From Candidatus Propionivibrio dominans (GTDB taxonomy: Bacteria > Pseudomonadota > Gammaproteobacteria > Burkholderiales > Rhodocyclaceae): 64,000 nucleotides of DNA. Below are positions 55,412-64,000 of this stretch, piece after piece (position 1 is the first letter of the stretch; each line of letters begins with the position of its first letter). The stretch lies in the NCBI GenBank assembly GCA_016709335.1, contig JADJNC010000004.1, positions 62,001-126,000 of the forward strand. Reading direction: 5' to 3'. A program made the position numbers and the translations under genes. The notes below the pieces were generated by a model. It saw nothing but the letters and a program-made list of their open reading frames with translations. It searched no databases and was not told where the DNA came from.

Positions 55412-56535
55412 CGCGCGGGCGCGTTTGCAGAAACGGGAGCAGAAGCGGTGACCGAAGCGTTTGCAGTGACGCTTGCTGGAGCGCTGGCCGGCACCTGATC
55501 GACCGCCTTGATTTTTTCTCCGGCACTCAGCTTATGCACCCCGGCAACCACAATGCGTTCGCCGGCCTGTGCGCCACTTTCCAGGATGGCCGTGGTTTCC
55601 CCGTATGAGGCGACAGTCACGGGGCGTAGCGCGACGGTCTGGTCGGCGCCGACAATCCATAACGCCGGCTTGCCTTCCTGTTGAAAAATGGCCGTCAGCG
55701 GAACGCTCAGTCGAGAGCCTGAAGTGCCTCCGTTCGTGTTGCGCAGGAACTTCACATTGGCTGTCATGCCGAGCAGAACCCTGGCATCGGGATTGAGGAT
55801 CGACACGCGTGCGGCATAGGTACGCGTCAGCGCATCGGCCACCGGCGACAGCTCGCGTAAAACACCCTGGTAACGCGCCTTTTCGTCGGCCCACAGGCTG
55901 ACTTCCGCCGCCTTGAGCAAACGCAGGTCAGGCATGCGCGTCTCGGGAATGGCCACCGCCACTTCCAGCGTGTCGGTACGCGCCACACGCATCACGGTCT
56001 GTCCAGCGGCGACCACCTGGCCGACTTCAGCCGCCACCAGTTCGACGACACCGGCTTGATCGGCACGCAGCACGGTATACGAACTCTGGTTGCGTGCCAG
56101 ATCGCCCTGCGCCCGCGCCGCCTTGAAGCCAGTCTCCTTGGCATCGAGCGCCGCCTGGCTGACAAAGTTTTTGTCGCGCAATTCGCGGTAGCGTCTTACA
56201 TCGGCTGCCGCCAGATCAAGTTGCGCGTCGGCGGCTGCCGCCGACAGCGCCGTGTCTGCCGGATCGAGTCGTGCCAGCACATCACCGGCCTTGACCTGCG
56301 CCCCGGTATCGACCATACGGGCGGCAATCTTGCCGGAAATGCGGAAACCGAGCGGCGTCTCGAAGCGCGAACGCACCTCGCCCGAATAGCTCACCGCCCC
56401 GCTCTCGTCACTGGTACCGAGAATGCTGATCAGCACCGGACGCGGGGGTTCGAGCGGAGGAACCGACTTGCCGCAGGCGGCAATCAATACGAGCATAGCC
56501 AGAAAAAGACTGCCGCGCAGAATCAATACCTTCAT
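55408..56535 (-). CDS. RND pump periplasmic adaptor (membrane fusion lipoprotein)
   Basis: 375 residues. Lipoprotein signal MKVLILRGSLFLAMLVLIAAC with lipobox LIAAC at Cys-21. Adaptor domains: barrel-sandwich half VSYSGEVRSRFETPLGFRISGKIAARMVDTGAQVKAGDVLARLD, helical hairpin DLAAADVRRYRELRDKNFVSQAALDAKETGFKAA, and QVVAAGQTVMRVARTDTLEVAVAI. An Ala/Pro/Val-rich tail follows residue 350. It links the RND pump to a TolC-type duct. ATGA overlaps join it to tetR and to the pump gene. Confidence 0.93.
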   Translation of the reverse strand: MKVLILRGSLFLAMLVLIAACGKSVPPLEPPRPVLISILGTSDESGAVSYSGEVRSRFETPLGFRISGKIAARMVDTGAQVKAGDVLARLDPADTALSAAAADAQLDLAAADVRRYRELRDKNFVSQAALDAKETGFKAARAQGDLARNQSSYTVLRADQAGVVELVAAEVGQVVAAGQTVMRVARTDTLEVAVAIPETRMPDLRLLKAAEVSLWADEKARYQGVLRELSPVADALTRTYAARVSILNPDARVLLGMTANVKFLRNTNGGTSGSRLSVPLTAIFQQEGKPALWIVGADQTVALRPVTVASYGETTAILESGAQAGERIVVAGVHKLSAGEKIKAVDQVPASAPASVTANASVTASAPVSANAPAR

Positions 56536-57254
56536 CGAATGCCTTTCTGCGGACGCAAACCATGCACCAACAGATCGAAATGGGTTCCAAGATAGGTCTC
56601 CGGATCGATTTCCCGCCCGCAAAAGCATAGCGAAAAGCGCCAGATGACCAGCATCAGCAAGGGCGCGATGATCACATCAATTGCCGTTTCAGGATCCAGT
56701 TTCCTGAACTCGCCACTGGCAATTCCACGCTGCAGGGCCGAGCGCAGCAGCGCCCGCCCGCGCACGATCACCTTGTCGTGGTAATACTGCGCCAGTTCGG
56801 GAAAATTGCGCGACTCCGAGATAATCAGCTTGGGCACGCCGGCCAGACGCGTTCCGCCAATATGCTCCCACCAGCCAAACAGCAGCTTGCGCAGCAAGTC
56901 AACCGACGAACCGCTGTGCCCGGCCAGTTGCAACTCGGCCGTCGCCAGCAGCGGAACGATGCCCTCCTCGATCACCGCCTTGAACAGCGCCTCCTTGCTG
57001 TCGAAATAGAGGTAGAGCGTTCCCTTGGAAACCCCGGCGCGCGCCGCCACATCATCCAGCCGCGTGGCAGTAAAACCCTTGTCGACAAAGAGTTCAAGCG
57101 CCGCCGCCGTCAGCTCGGACGGACGCGCATCCTTGCGCCGACGACGCGGTGTGCGCGTTCCGGCAAGGGCAACAGGGGAAGTGACAGGGGGTTCATCGGA
57201 AAATAATAATGACTGACCGGTCAGTAATATATCCGGTGGGAATCGCCAAGTCAA
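56532..57254 (-). CDS. TetR/AcrR family repressor of the efflux operon (start uncertain)
   Basis: TetR regulator with the helix-turn-helix at FVDKGFTATRLDDVAARAGVSKGTLYLYF and an effector domain to the C-terminus (LLVHGLRPQKGIR). The last codons overlap the mfp start, so regulator and pump are one operon. The start is odd: as read, the only recognised start in frame is a TTG at 57254, which puts the operator palindrome at 57,212-57,225 inside codons 11-15. An ATG at 57196, 16 nt past the palindrome, is one base out of frame because of a C5 run; with C6 it would give MNPPVTSPVALAG and a normal length. So the first 20 residues should be treated as doubtful. Confidence 0.85.
   Translation of the reverse strand: MTWRFPPDILLTGQSLLFSDEPPVTSPVALAGTRTPRRRRKDARPSELTAAALELFVDKGFTATRLDDVAARAGVSKGTLYLYFDSKEALFKAVIEEGIVPLLATAELQLAGHSGSSVDLLRKLLFGWWEHIGGTRLAGVPKLIISESRNFPELAQYYHDKVIVRGRALLRSALQRGIASGEFRKLDPETAIDVIIAPLLMLVIWRFSLCFCGREIDPETYLGTHFDLLVHGLRPQKGIR
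57212..57225. promoter_or_regulatory. palindromic TetR-type operator
   Basis: ACTGACCGGTCAGT, a perfect 14-bp palindrome followed by an AT-rich stretch (aatatat). The ACTGACNGGTCAGT form is a classic AcrR/TetR-class operator. It lies at the 5' end of the tetR-mfp-rnd operon and 16 nt upstream of the ATG at 57196, so it probably mediates autorepression and control of the pump. Confidence 0.75.
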
Positions 57255-57437
57255 TTACGGCATCAACAAAAGGGTTGGCACAGAACGTGCAGATCTTCTT
57301 TGTCCGACAGGCTGCCAGACCTTATTCACGACCTGCTTGCCATGCTGGAAGTGAACTACCCCAAATTCACCATGCGGCAGATATCCTGTCCGTTTTTCAT
57401 TCCTGCGGAAAAGGCAGGTCGCCGGAAAGCGCGGCTT

Positions 57438-58214
57438 TCAGTGATGCAGAATCTTGGTCAGGAATTGTTGCGCCCGCTCTGAACGCGGATTGGCAAAGAA
57501 CGCTTCCTTGCTGTCGTCTTCGACGATGAACCCATGATCCATGAAGATCACCCGGTGCGCGACACGCTTGGCGAAACCCATTTCGTGCGTAACGACCATC
57601 ATCGTCATGCCTTCCTTGGCCAGCAGCACCATCACGTCAAGCACCTCGCCCACCATCTCGGGGTCCAGCGCCGAGGTCGGTTCGTCGAACAGCATCACGA
57701 TCGGGTCCATGGAAAGGGCCCGGGCGATCGCTACCCGCTGCTGCTGGCCGCCCGAGAGCTGGCCCGGGAACTTGTCCTTGTGCACCATCAGACCGACGCG
57801 GTCGAGCATCTTCAGCCCGCGCGTCTTCGCTTCGTCGGCGCTGCGTCCGAGCACCTTGATCTGCGCCAGCGTCAGGTTCTCGGTCACCGACAGGTGCGGG
57901 AACAGCTCGAAGTTCTGAAACACCATGCCGACATGCGAGCGCATCTTCGGCAGGTTGGTTTTCGGGTCGCCGATCGATACACCGTTGACCACGATGTCGC
58001 CTTTCTGGAACGGCTCCAGCGCGTTGACGGTCTTGATCAGCGTCGACTTGCCCGAGCCCGACGGGCCGCAGACCACGACCACCTCGCCCTTGTGGATGAC
58101 GGTGCTGCAATCGGTCAGCACCTGGAAGCTGCCGTACCACTTGGAGACATTCTTGATTTCGATCATGGTGGCTTCGCTTGGCGAACGATCCGGCTTTTTT
58201 TCTTCAACTGTCAT
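57438..58214 (-). CDS. gltL: glutamate/aspartate ABC transporter ATPase
   Basis: About 258 residues. Walker [20 protein letters not shown]-loop [19 protein letters not shown], signature [15 protein letters not shown], Walker [17 protein letters not shown] and the H-loop VVTHEMGF. Polar amino-acid importer class. I chose ATG 58214 ([11 protein letters not shown]) because it has GGAG six bases upstream; the ATG at 58166 ([14 protein letters not shown]) is closer to most family starts but lacks a ribosome-binding site. Twelve bases from gltK. A weak hairpin (GAAAGC-GCTTTC) spans the stop codon. Confidence 0.95.
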   Translation of the reverse strand: MTVEEKKPDRSPSEATMIEIKNVSKWYGSFQVLTDCSTVIHKGEVVVVCGPSGSGKSTLIKTVNALEPFQKGDIVVNGVSIGDPKTNLPKMRSHVGMVFQNFELFPHLSVTENLTLAQIKVLGRSADEAKTRGLKMLDRVGLMVHKDKFPGQLSGGQQQRVAIARALSMDPIVMLFDEPTSALDPEMVGEVLDVMVLLAKEGMTMMVVTHEMGFAKRVAHRVIFMDHGFIVEDDSKEAFFANPRSERAQQFLTKILHH

Positions 58215-58225
58215 GGGGGCTCCGT

Positions 58226-58894
58226 TTAGCGAATGATCTGGATCTTCTTCTGCAGCCGGCGCACGAGCATCGACAGGCTGAAGCAGATCACGAAGTAAGT
58301 CGCTGCTGCCAGCAGGTACATCTCGACCGGCCGGTTGAAGTTCTTGCCTGCCACCTCGAAGCCCTTGAGCAGGTCGTAGGCGCCGATGGCGTAGACAAGG
58401 GATGTGTCCTGGAACAGGATGATGGTCTGTGTCAGCAACACCGGCAGCATGTTGCGAAAGGCCTGCGGCAGCACGATCAACTGCATCGTCTGGCCGTAGG
58501 TCATTCCCACCGCGTAGCCGGCGTAGACCTGACCCTTGGGCACGCTCTGGATTCCTGCGCGCATGATCTCCGAGTAGTAGGCCGCCTCGAACACGGTGAA
58601 GGTGATGATCGCCGACAGCTCGGCGCCCATCGGGCGGCCGATCAGCAAGGGGATCAGCAGGAAGAACCACAGGATCACCATCACCAGTGGAATCGAGCGC
58701 AGGGTATTGACGTAGAACGCCGCCACCAGCACCAGCAGTTTCTTGCCCGACAGGCGCATCAGCGCCAGCACCGTACCCAGCGCAATGCCGCCGATCATTG
58801 CCGCCAGCGTGAGCTGGATCGAAAAAATGAAGCCCTTGATAATAAAGCCACTGACGACGTTCCAGGTCAGGAAGCCGAAATCGGTTTCGAGCAT
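58226..58894 (-). CDS. gltK: glutamate/aspartate ABC transporter permease GltK
   Basis: 222 residues. His/Glu/Gln/Arg/opine-family permease with five to six helices and the EAA-type loop [30 protein letters not shown]. It starts at ATG 58894 ([17 protein letters not shown]), with an ATGA overlap to gltJ. The open frame continues far upstream inside gltJ but that part is only an overlapping shadow. Heterodimer partner of GltJ in the inner membrane. Confidence 0.94.
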   Translation of the reverse strand: MLETDFGFLTWNVVSGFIIKGFIFSIQLTLAAMIGGIALGTVLALMRLSGKKLLVLVAAFYVNTLRSIPLVMVILWFFLLIPLLIGRPMGAELSAIITFTVFEAAYYSEIMRAGIQSVPKGQVYAGYAVGMTYGQTMQLIVLPQAFRNMLPVLLTQTIILFQDTSLVYAIGAYDLLKGFEVAGKNFNRPVEMYLLAAATYFVICFSLSMLVRRLQKKIQIIR

Positions 58895-59637
58895 CACTTG
58901 CCCCCGCCGATCATACCCGGCACCTGGACCCGGTTCTCGATGAACAGCGCCACGCGGTTGACCGCGAACGCCGACACGAAGTACAGCAGCGACACCGCCA
59001 GGTAGATTTCGATCCCGCGCGACGTTTCTTCCTGCGCCTGCATGGCGAACATCGTCAGTTCGGAAATGCTCACCGCGAAGGCGACCGACGAATTCTTGAT
59101 GATGTTCATCGACTCGCTGGTCAGCGGCGGGATGACGATCCGGAAGGCCATCGGCAGCAGCACGAAGCGATAGGTCTGCGGCAGCGTCAGGCCAATCGCC
59201 AGGCCGGCGTAGCGCTGGCCTTTGGACAGGGACTCGATGCCGGCCTTGACCTGCTCGGCAATGCGCGCCGAGGTGAAGAAGCCCAGCGCGAGAACTACCA
59301 GCAGGAAGCTGGGCACCTTCTGCAGCGGCAAGAAGAGCGAGGGGATCACGTGATACCAGAGGAAGATCTGCACCAGCAGCGGGATGTTGCGGAACAGCTC
59401 GGTCCAGGCGTTGCCAATCAGGATCAGCGTCTTGCTCGGCGTGGTACGCAGAATGCCCATCAGCGAGCCGACCACGACCGCCACTACCAGCGCCAGCAGC
59501 GACACCGAAATCGTCCAGCCCCAGGCCGACAACATCCACTGCAGGTAAGTGATGTCGCCGCCGCTGCCGAAGCAGCGCGGCATCACCTCGCCATCGATGG
59601 TGTTCTTGCAGAAGACCTGCCAATCCCAGTTACCCAA
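58894..59637 (-). CDS. gltJ: glutamate/aspartate ABC transporter permease GltJ
   Basis: 247 residues of the same permease family as Glt[31 protein letters not shown] at the N-terminus and the EAA loop [35 protein letters not shown]. The N-terminus ([24 protein letters not shown]) has the periplasmic lead before helix 1 typical of GltJ. It lies 51 bp after gltI and overlaps gltK by 4 bp. Confidence 0.94.
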   Translation of the reverse strand: MGNWDWQVFCKNTIDGEVMPRCFGSGGDITYLQWMLSAWGWTISVSLLALVVAVVVGSLMGILRTTPSKTLILIGNAWTELFRNIPLLVQIFLWYHVIPSLFLPLQKVPSFLLVVLALGFFTSARIAEQVKAGIESLSKGQRYAGLAIGLTLPQTYRFVLLPMAFRIVIPPLTSESMNIIKNSSVAFAVSISELTMFAMQAQEETSRGIEIYLAVSLLYFVSAFAVNRVALFIENRVQVPGMIGGGK

Positions 59638-59688
59638 GGGCTTCTCCGGTTCGGACGCGACTCAGGTTCCGTGATGGGCGGCAACGGC

Positions 59689-60591
59689 TCAGGAGGCCAC
59701 CTTCTTGGCGAACTCCTCGGCCGGCAGGTTGTTCGGGTGCTTGAGCACGTTCCTGAGTGCATCGCTCATCGGCAGGTTTACCACCGCGCCGCTGGGCACG
59801 GTGGGCTGCATGAACCACTTGTCGTAGATCTTGAAGATCTCGCCTGACTTCACCAGCTCGGCAATCGTTGCATTGACGATCTTGAGCAGGCCTTCGTCGT
59901 CCTTGCGCGTCATGATGGCGATCGGCTCGACGCTCAAAACCTCGCCAACGATCTTGAAGTCCTTGGGGTTCTTGCTGCGCGCGATCAGGCCGGCCAGCAG
60001 GCTGCCGTCCATCACGAAGGCGTCGGCGCGACCGCTCTCGACCAGCAGGAAGCTGTCCGAGTGATCCTTGCCGAACAGCTCCTTGAACTCCAGGCTCTCG
60101 GCGCGCTTGTTCTTGCGTAGCGTCTGGACCGACGTGGTGCCGGTGGTGGTGGCCACCGTCTTGCCCTTGAGGTCGGCGATCGACTTGATGTTCGAGTCGG
60201 GCTTGACCACCATGCGCACCTCCTCGACAAAGGTGGTGTTGGCAAACGAGACGTCCTTCTGGCGCGTGGCGTTATTGGTGGTCGAGCCACACTCGATGTC
60301 GATGGTACCGTTCTGCATCAGCGGGATGCGGTTCTGCGAGGTTACCGGCTGGAACTGGACGTTGAGCTTCTTGCCGATGGCCTTCTCGATGTTCTCGATC
60401 GCCTTCTCGCAGATCGCGACGTGATAGCCGACGTACTTGGAGCCACCGAGCGTGTAGGACAGCACGCCGGACGATTCGCGAACGCCCATGGTGATGGTGC
60501 CGGAATCCTTGACCTTCTTCAATGTATCTTGCGCATACGCTACACCTACAGCCAGCGCAGCAACCAGAACCAGAATAGACTTCTTAAACAT
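59689..60591 (-). CDS. gltI: glutamate/aspartate periplasmic binding protein
   Basis: 300 residues. A Sec signal peptide MFKKSILVLVAALAVGVAYA precedes QDTLKKVKDSGTITMGVRESSGVLSY, the usual start of GltI. Binding-fold landmarks: GYHVAICEKAIENIEKAIG, MQNGTIDIECGSTTNNATRQKDVSFANTTF, KGKTVATTTGTTSVQTLRKN and SGRADAFVMDGSLLAGL. It delivers glutamate/aspartate to GltJK. First gene of the gltIJKL operon; the 268 bp upstream (60,592-60,859) hold its promoter and no gene I can see. The frame extends 17 codons upstream but the signal peptide fixes the start. Confidence 0.95.
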   Translation of the reverse strand: MFKKSILVLVAALAVGVAYAQDTLKKVKDSGTITMGVRESSGVLSYTLGGSKYVGYHVAICEKAIENIEKAIGKKLNVQFQPVTSQNRIPLMQNGTIDIECGSTTNNATRQKDVSFANTTFVEEVRMVVKPDSNIKSIADLKGKTVATTTGTTSVQTLRKNKRAESLEFKELFGKDHSDSFLLVESGRADAFVMDGSLLAGLIARSKNPKDFKIVGEVLSVEPIAIMTRKDDEGLLKIVNATIAELVKSGEIFKIYDKWFMQPTVPSGAVVNLPMSDALRNVLKHPNNLPAEEFAKKVAS

Positions 60592-60859
60592 GGCTGAACA
60601 CTCCTGAGAAACAACAAAACTGAAGAATAGAGGATAAACCAAACAAAGGGTAGAAAAATCAACGCGAAAACCGTGAATATTTTGACTCTGGTCGCCGCAG
60701 GCGCAGCTCAGGCGACGGGATGTTTCGGCGGCTGGTACGTCTTTCAGGCGATACGCTGAGCGAATGCGATCTCCGTATTGATTGAGAGCTTGTCAAAATT
60801 AAAAGTTTCCAGCGCCGAGTCCTGTACATCCGGAAAATAAATCGGCCTGTATCACGATC

Positions 60860-63622
60860 TCAGTGTGCTTCATCCCAGTTGCCGCCAACGCCGACTTCGA
60901 CGAGCAGCGGAACGCGCAGCGTGGCCACCTGCGTCATGTGCGGCGGCAGTTCGCTGCGTACTCTGGCCAGCTCGTCGTCCGGCACTTCGAGTATCAGTTC
61001 ATCATGCACCTGCATGACCAGGCGGGATTTGAGATGCTCGGCGTCGATCCAGCCCTGCACGGCGATCATCGCCAGCTTGATGAGGTCGGCAGCCGTGCCC
61101 TGCATCGGCGCATTGATTGCCGCCCGTTCGGCACCCTGACGACGCCCGGCCTGGCTGGCGCGGATTTCCGGCAACCACAGGCGACGACCGAAAACGGTCT
61201 CGACAAAGCCATTCGTCCTGGCCGCGTTACGGGTGCTTTCCATGTAGCGGGCAACGCCGGGATAGCGCGCGAAATAGCGTTCGATGTAGGCCTGTGCCGC
61301 GCTGCGTTCGATGTCGAGCTGGCGGGCGAGGCCGAAGGCGCTCATGCCGTAGATCAGGCCGAAGTTGATGACCTTGGCAACACGCCGCTGGTCAGGTCCG
61401 ACTTCGATCGGCGTCACGCCGAAGATCTCGGCGGCGGTCGCGCAGTGCACATCCTCGCCCTGCGCGAAGGCTTCGAGCAGGCGCTGGTCTTGCGAGAGGT
61501 GCGCCATGATGCGCAATTCGATCTGCGAGTAATCGGCAGAAACGATGTGCCCGCCGGGCGGGGCGATGAACGCGGCGCGGATGCGCCGTCCTTCGGCAGT
61601 GCGCACCGGGATGTTTTGCAGGTTGGGATCGCTGGAGGCCAGCCGACCGGTCACCGCGACCGCCTGCGCATAGCTGGTGTGCACGCGCCCGGTCTGCGCG
61701 TTGACCATCTTCGGCAGCTTGTCGGTGTAGGTTCCCTTGAGCTTGGCCAACTGGCGCGATTCAAGCAGCAGCTTGGGCAGCGGGTAGTCGAGCGCGAGTT
61801 CGGAGAGCACTTCCTCGTCGGTCGACGGCGTACCCGAAGGCGTTTTTTTCCTGACCGGCAGGCCGAGCTTGACGAACAGGATTTCGGCGAGCTGTTTCGG
61901 CGAATTGACGTTGAACGGCTGACCGGCGGACCCATGGGCAAGGGCTTCAAGCTCGAGCAGGCGCTTGCCGAGTTCATTGCTCTGCTGCGCGAGCAGGCCG
62001 GAGTCGATCAGCACACCCGTCCGCTCCATGCGAAAGAGAATGTCGCGTACGGGGATTTCGATGTCCTTGTAGACTCTGGCCAGACCCTCGTCTGCGTCGA
62101 TCTGCGGATAAAGCACCTGGTGCAGACGCAGGCACAGGTCGGAATCCTCGGCACCATAGTCGGCGGCCTGGTCGAGCGCCACCTGGTTGAAACCGATCTG
62201 GCTGGCGCCCTTGCCGCAAAGGGCCTCGAAGGGAATCGTCACGAGCCCGAGGTGGCGCAGCGCCAACTGCCCGAGATCGTGGCCACGCACGCCGTCCTTT
62301 CCCGATTCGAGTACGTAGGATTGCAGCAAGGTATCGTGTGCGACACCGGCCAGCGCGATACCGTGGTTGGCCAGCACATGTTGGTCGTATTTGAGGTTCT
62401 GGCCGATCTTGGCGTGTTGCGCCGATTCGAGCCAGGGTTTGAGGCGCGCCAGCACCTCTTCACGCGGAAGCTGGGCCGGTGCGCCGGGATAGTCATGGGC
62501 GAGCGGCAGATAGGCGGCCTCGCCTGGAGCCACGGCAAACGAAATGCCGACGATGCGTGCGGCAAAGGGATCGAGGCTGGTGGTCTCGGTATCGAGCGCA
62601 GTCAGTGCAGCGGATTCGATCCGGGCCAGCCAGGCGTCGAAGCTCGGCCAGTCGAGAATGCTTGCGTAGTTGCTGCGGTCTGGAGTGAGGAGTGAGGCGT
62701 GAGGAGTCGGTGCCGGTACAGCCGGTGCGGCCTGTTCGTCAACAGTGGCGCCGGGAGCCGGGTCGGGGGATTGGCTGATTTCCTTCAGCCACGATCTCAT
62801 TTCGTAGCGCGTGAACAGTTCGGCCAGACGTGCCCGGTCCGGATCGCGTGGCGCCAGGTCGGCCAGTGACAGCGGCAGTTCGAGGTCGCAGCGCACGGTG
62901 ACCAGCTTGCGGCCAAGCGGAAGAAAGTCGAGTGCGCGGCGCAGGTTGTCGCCGACCGCACCGCCAATGTCTCCCGCCGCGGCGATCACGCCATCGAGCG
63001 AGCCATACCGGGCCAGCCATTTGACCGCCGTTTTCGGGCCGACCTTGTCGACGCCCGGGACGTTATCGACGGCATCGCCGACCAGCGTCAGGTAGTCGAC
63101 GATGCGCTCCGGCGGCACGCCGAACTTGGCCAGCACGCCGGCCTCGTCGAGTACTTCGTTGCTCATGGTATTGACCAGCCTGATCTGCGCATCGACGAGT
63201 TGCGCGAGGTCCTTGTCACCGGTAGAAATCACCACCGTGATACCTTGCGCGGCGGCCTGCCGGGCCAGGGTGCCGATCACGTCGTCGGCCTCGACACCGT
63301 CGACCATCAGGATCGGCCAGCCGAAAGCGGCGACACCGGCGTGGATCGGTTCGATCTGGCGCACCAGATCCTCAGGCATCGACGGGCGGTTGGCCTTGTA
63401 GTCGGCATACCACTCGTCGCGGAAGGTTTTGCCCTTGGCGTCGAAGACGCAGGCCTTGTAAGCAACGTCTAGCGCCTTGTGATCGCTATCGAGCCGGCGT
63501 AGCATGTTCAGCACGCCATAGATGGCGCCGGTCGGTTCGCCCTGCGTATTGCGCAGATCCGGCATGGCGTGAAAAGCGCGGTAGAGATACGAGGAGCCGT
63601 CGACCAGCAGCAAGGTAGGCAT
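60860..63622 (-). CDS. polA: DNA polymerase I
   Basis: 920 residues. The 5' nuclease domain (1 to ~300) starts MPTLLLVDGSSYLYRAFHAMPDL with VDGVEADDVIGTLA, STGDKDLAQLV and GDAVDNVPGVDKVGPKTA. The 3'-5' exonuclease keeps its acidic residues (ALDTETTSLDPF, QNLKYDQHVL, DYGAEDSDLCLR), so proofreading is likely. The polymerase has DYSQIELRIMAH (motif A), RRVAKVINFGLIYGMSAFGLA (O-helix) and LVMQVHDELILEV (motif C). A proline/alanine-rich linker around residue 310-330 separates the nuclease domains. Start 63622; 37 bp from the divergent LOG gene, so the two promoters overlap. Confidence 0.96.
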   Translation of the reverse strand: MPTLLLVDGSSYLYRAFHAMPDLRNTQGEPTGAIYGVLNMLRRLDSDHKALDVAYKACVFDAKGKTFRDEWYADYKANRPSMPEDLVRQIEPIHAGVAAFGWPILMVDGVEADDVIGTLARQAAAQGITVVISTGDKDLAQLVDAQIRLVNTMSNEVLDEAGVLAKFGVPPERIVDYLTLVGDAVDNVPGVDKVGPKTAVKWLARYGSLDGVIAAAGDIGGAVGDNLRRALDFLPLGRKLVTVRCDLELPLSLADLAPRDPDRARLAELFTRYEMRSWLKEISQSPDPAPGATVDEQAAPAVPAPTPHASLLTPDRSNYASILDWPSFDAWLARIESAALTALDTETTSLDPFAARIVGISFAVAPGEAAYLPLAHDYPGAPAQLPREEVLARLKPWLESAQHAKIGQNLKYDQHVLANHGIALAGVAHDTLLQSYVLESGKDGVRGHDLGQLALRHLGLVTIPFEALCGKGASQIGFNQVALDQAADYGAEDSDLCLRLHQVLYPQIDADEGLARVYKDIEIPVRDILFRMERTGVLIDSGLLAQQSNELGKRLLELEALAHGSAGQPFNVNSPKQLAEILFVKLGLPVRKKTPSGTPSTDEEVLSELALDYPLPKLLLESRQLAKLKGTYTDKLPKMVNAQTGRVHTSYAQAVAVTGRLASSDPNLQNIPVRTAEGRRIRAAFIAPPGGHIVSADYSQIELRIMAHLSQDQRLLEAFAQGEDVHCATAAEIFGVTPIEVGPDQRRVAKVINFGLIYGMSAFGLARQLDIERSAAQAYIERYFARYPGVARYMESTRNAARTNGFVETVFGRRLWLPEIRASQAGRRQGAERAAINAPMQGTAADLIKLAMIAVQGWIDAEHLKSRLVMQVHDELILEVPDDELARVRSELPPHMTQVATLRVPLLVEVGVGGNWDEAH

Positions 63623-63659
63623 AGTTGAGAAAATTGAAAAGACGAGAAACAGGCGTGAA

Positions 63660-64000
63660 ATGAGCGAAAAAGAAAAAATACCCGAGTTGGCAGACCCCGG
63701 CGCCGCCAAGTTGACTTCGTCGCACGAGGCCTGGCGGGTTTTCGGCATTATGTCAGAGTTCGTCGAGGCGACGCAGCGCCTGTCGGCCATCCGTCCGGCC
63801 GTTTCGTTCTTCGGCAGTTCGCGGATCCGCTCCGATTCACCCTACTACGCACTGGCCGAGGCTATCGCCCGCCAGCTCTCGGACGCCGGCTTTTCAGTAA
63901 TCTCGGGCGGCGGCCCCGGCATCATGGAAGCCGCCAACAAGGGGGCGTTTCATGGCAAGTCGCCGAGTGTCGGCCTGAATATCCAGTTGCCGCATGAGCA
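63660..64000 (+). CDS. LOG family (TIGR00730) Rossmann-fold protein, cut by window end
   Basis: 113 residues before the edge. The LOG/YvdD family fold is evident: RPAVSFFGSSRIRSDSPYYALA and the hallmark SGGGPGIMEAANKGAF (PGGGTxxE partner motif is beyond the edge). These proteins hydrolyse cytokinin-type nucleoside 5'-monophosphates in plants and some bacteria; the bacterial role is usually nucleotide hydrolysis. The N-terminal 35 residues (HEAWRVFGIMSEFVEATQRL) are the longer lead seen in proteobacterial members. Start ATG 63660, divergent from polA. The 3' end is missing. Confidence 0.88.
   Translation, partial: MSEKEKIPELADPGAAKLTSSHEAWRVFGIMSEFVEATQRLSAIRPAVSFFGSSRIRSDSPYYALAEAIARQLSDAGFSVISGGGPGIMEAANKGAFHGKSPSVGLNIQLPHE

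Noticed and set aside
58894..59623. Long N-terminal extension of gltK
   Set aside because: The extension overlaps gltJ in another frame and has an arginine/glutamine-rich, non-membrane composition; the ATG at 58894 with a 4-bp overlap is the natural start.
60863..62695. 610-codon plus-strand open frame
   Set aside because: Antisense shadow of polA, caused by the high GC of that gene; no domain is visible.

Overview
The window reads as a betaproteobacterial chromosome segment, probably Rhodocyclales-like; this is inferred from gene content and from moderately high GC in the housekeeping genes. There are no rRNA or tRNA genes, intact insertion sequences or CRISPR arrays that I can see.

Layout: (1) 1-31.2 kb, all on the minus strand, is a very large O-antigen/exopolysaccharide cluster. 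It holds an initiating sugar phosphotransferase, a Wzx flippase, a Wzy-like polymerase, about seven glycosyltransferases, an asparagine-synthase-type amidotransferase, many methyltransferases, and a second export route, the Wzm/Wzt ABC transporter. A cassette at 20.1-27.9 kb is unusual: two tandem beta-propeller glycosidase-like genes, a metallophosphoesterase, an ATP-grasp protein, an SDR, three methyltransferases and a WbqC protein. It is followed by a sugar aminotransferase at 27.9-29.1 kb. (2) 31.7-38.8 kb is a lipid-linked-sugar module: AglD/LPG-synthase-like membrane protein, GT-C-like membrane glycosyltransferase, a 51-residue membrane protein, DUF2304, a dolichyl-phosphate-mannose-synthase-like GT2, two methyltransferases and a PseC-like aminotransferase. 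(3) 39.0-43.8 kb makes UDP-linked 6-deoxy-amino sugars (PIG-L deacetylase, GNAT, WecB, CapE/FnlA, RmlD-like reductase). (4) 44-47.8 kb has a nucleotidyltransferase remnant, a periplasmic Lig E-type DNA ligase, a HepT/MntA-type pair whose toxin lacks the HEPN histidine, and rmlD-rmlB. (5) 48-50 kb has waaC (with an internal deletion) and waaA, facing tolC and pcm. (6) 52.2-57.3 kb is a tetR-mfp-rnd efflux operon with a palindromic operator. (7) 57.4-60.6 kb is gltIJKL, followed by polA and a divergent LOG-family gene cut by the window end.

The left half is striking for broken genes. Between 114 and 34,651 thirteen genes carry frameshifts (one of them two) or an in-frame stop. From 34.7 to 64 kb only waaC is clearly broken, and tetR has a doubtful start. 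Several breaks sit in short homopolymers, so a local consensus problem is possible, but at least one is an in-frame nonsense codon and one is a roughly 240-nt deletion. Re-sequencing would separate decay or phase variation from error.

Most adjacent minus-strand genes overlap by 4 bp (ATGA) or sit within a few bases, so the glycan region is likely transcribed as a few long operons.
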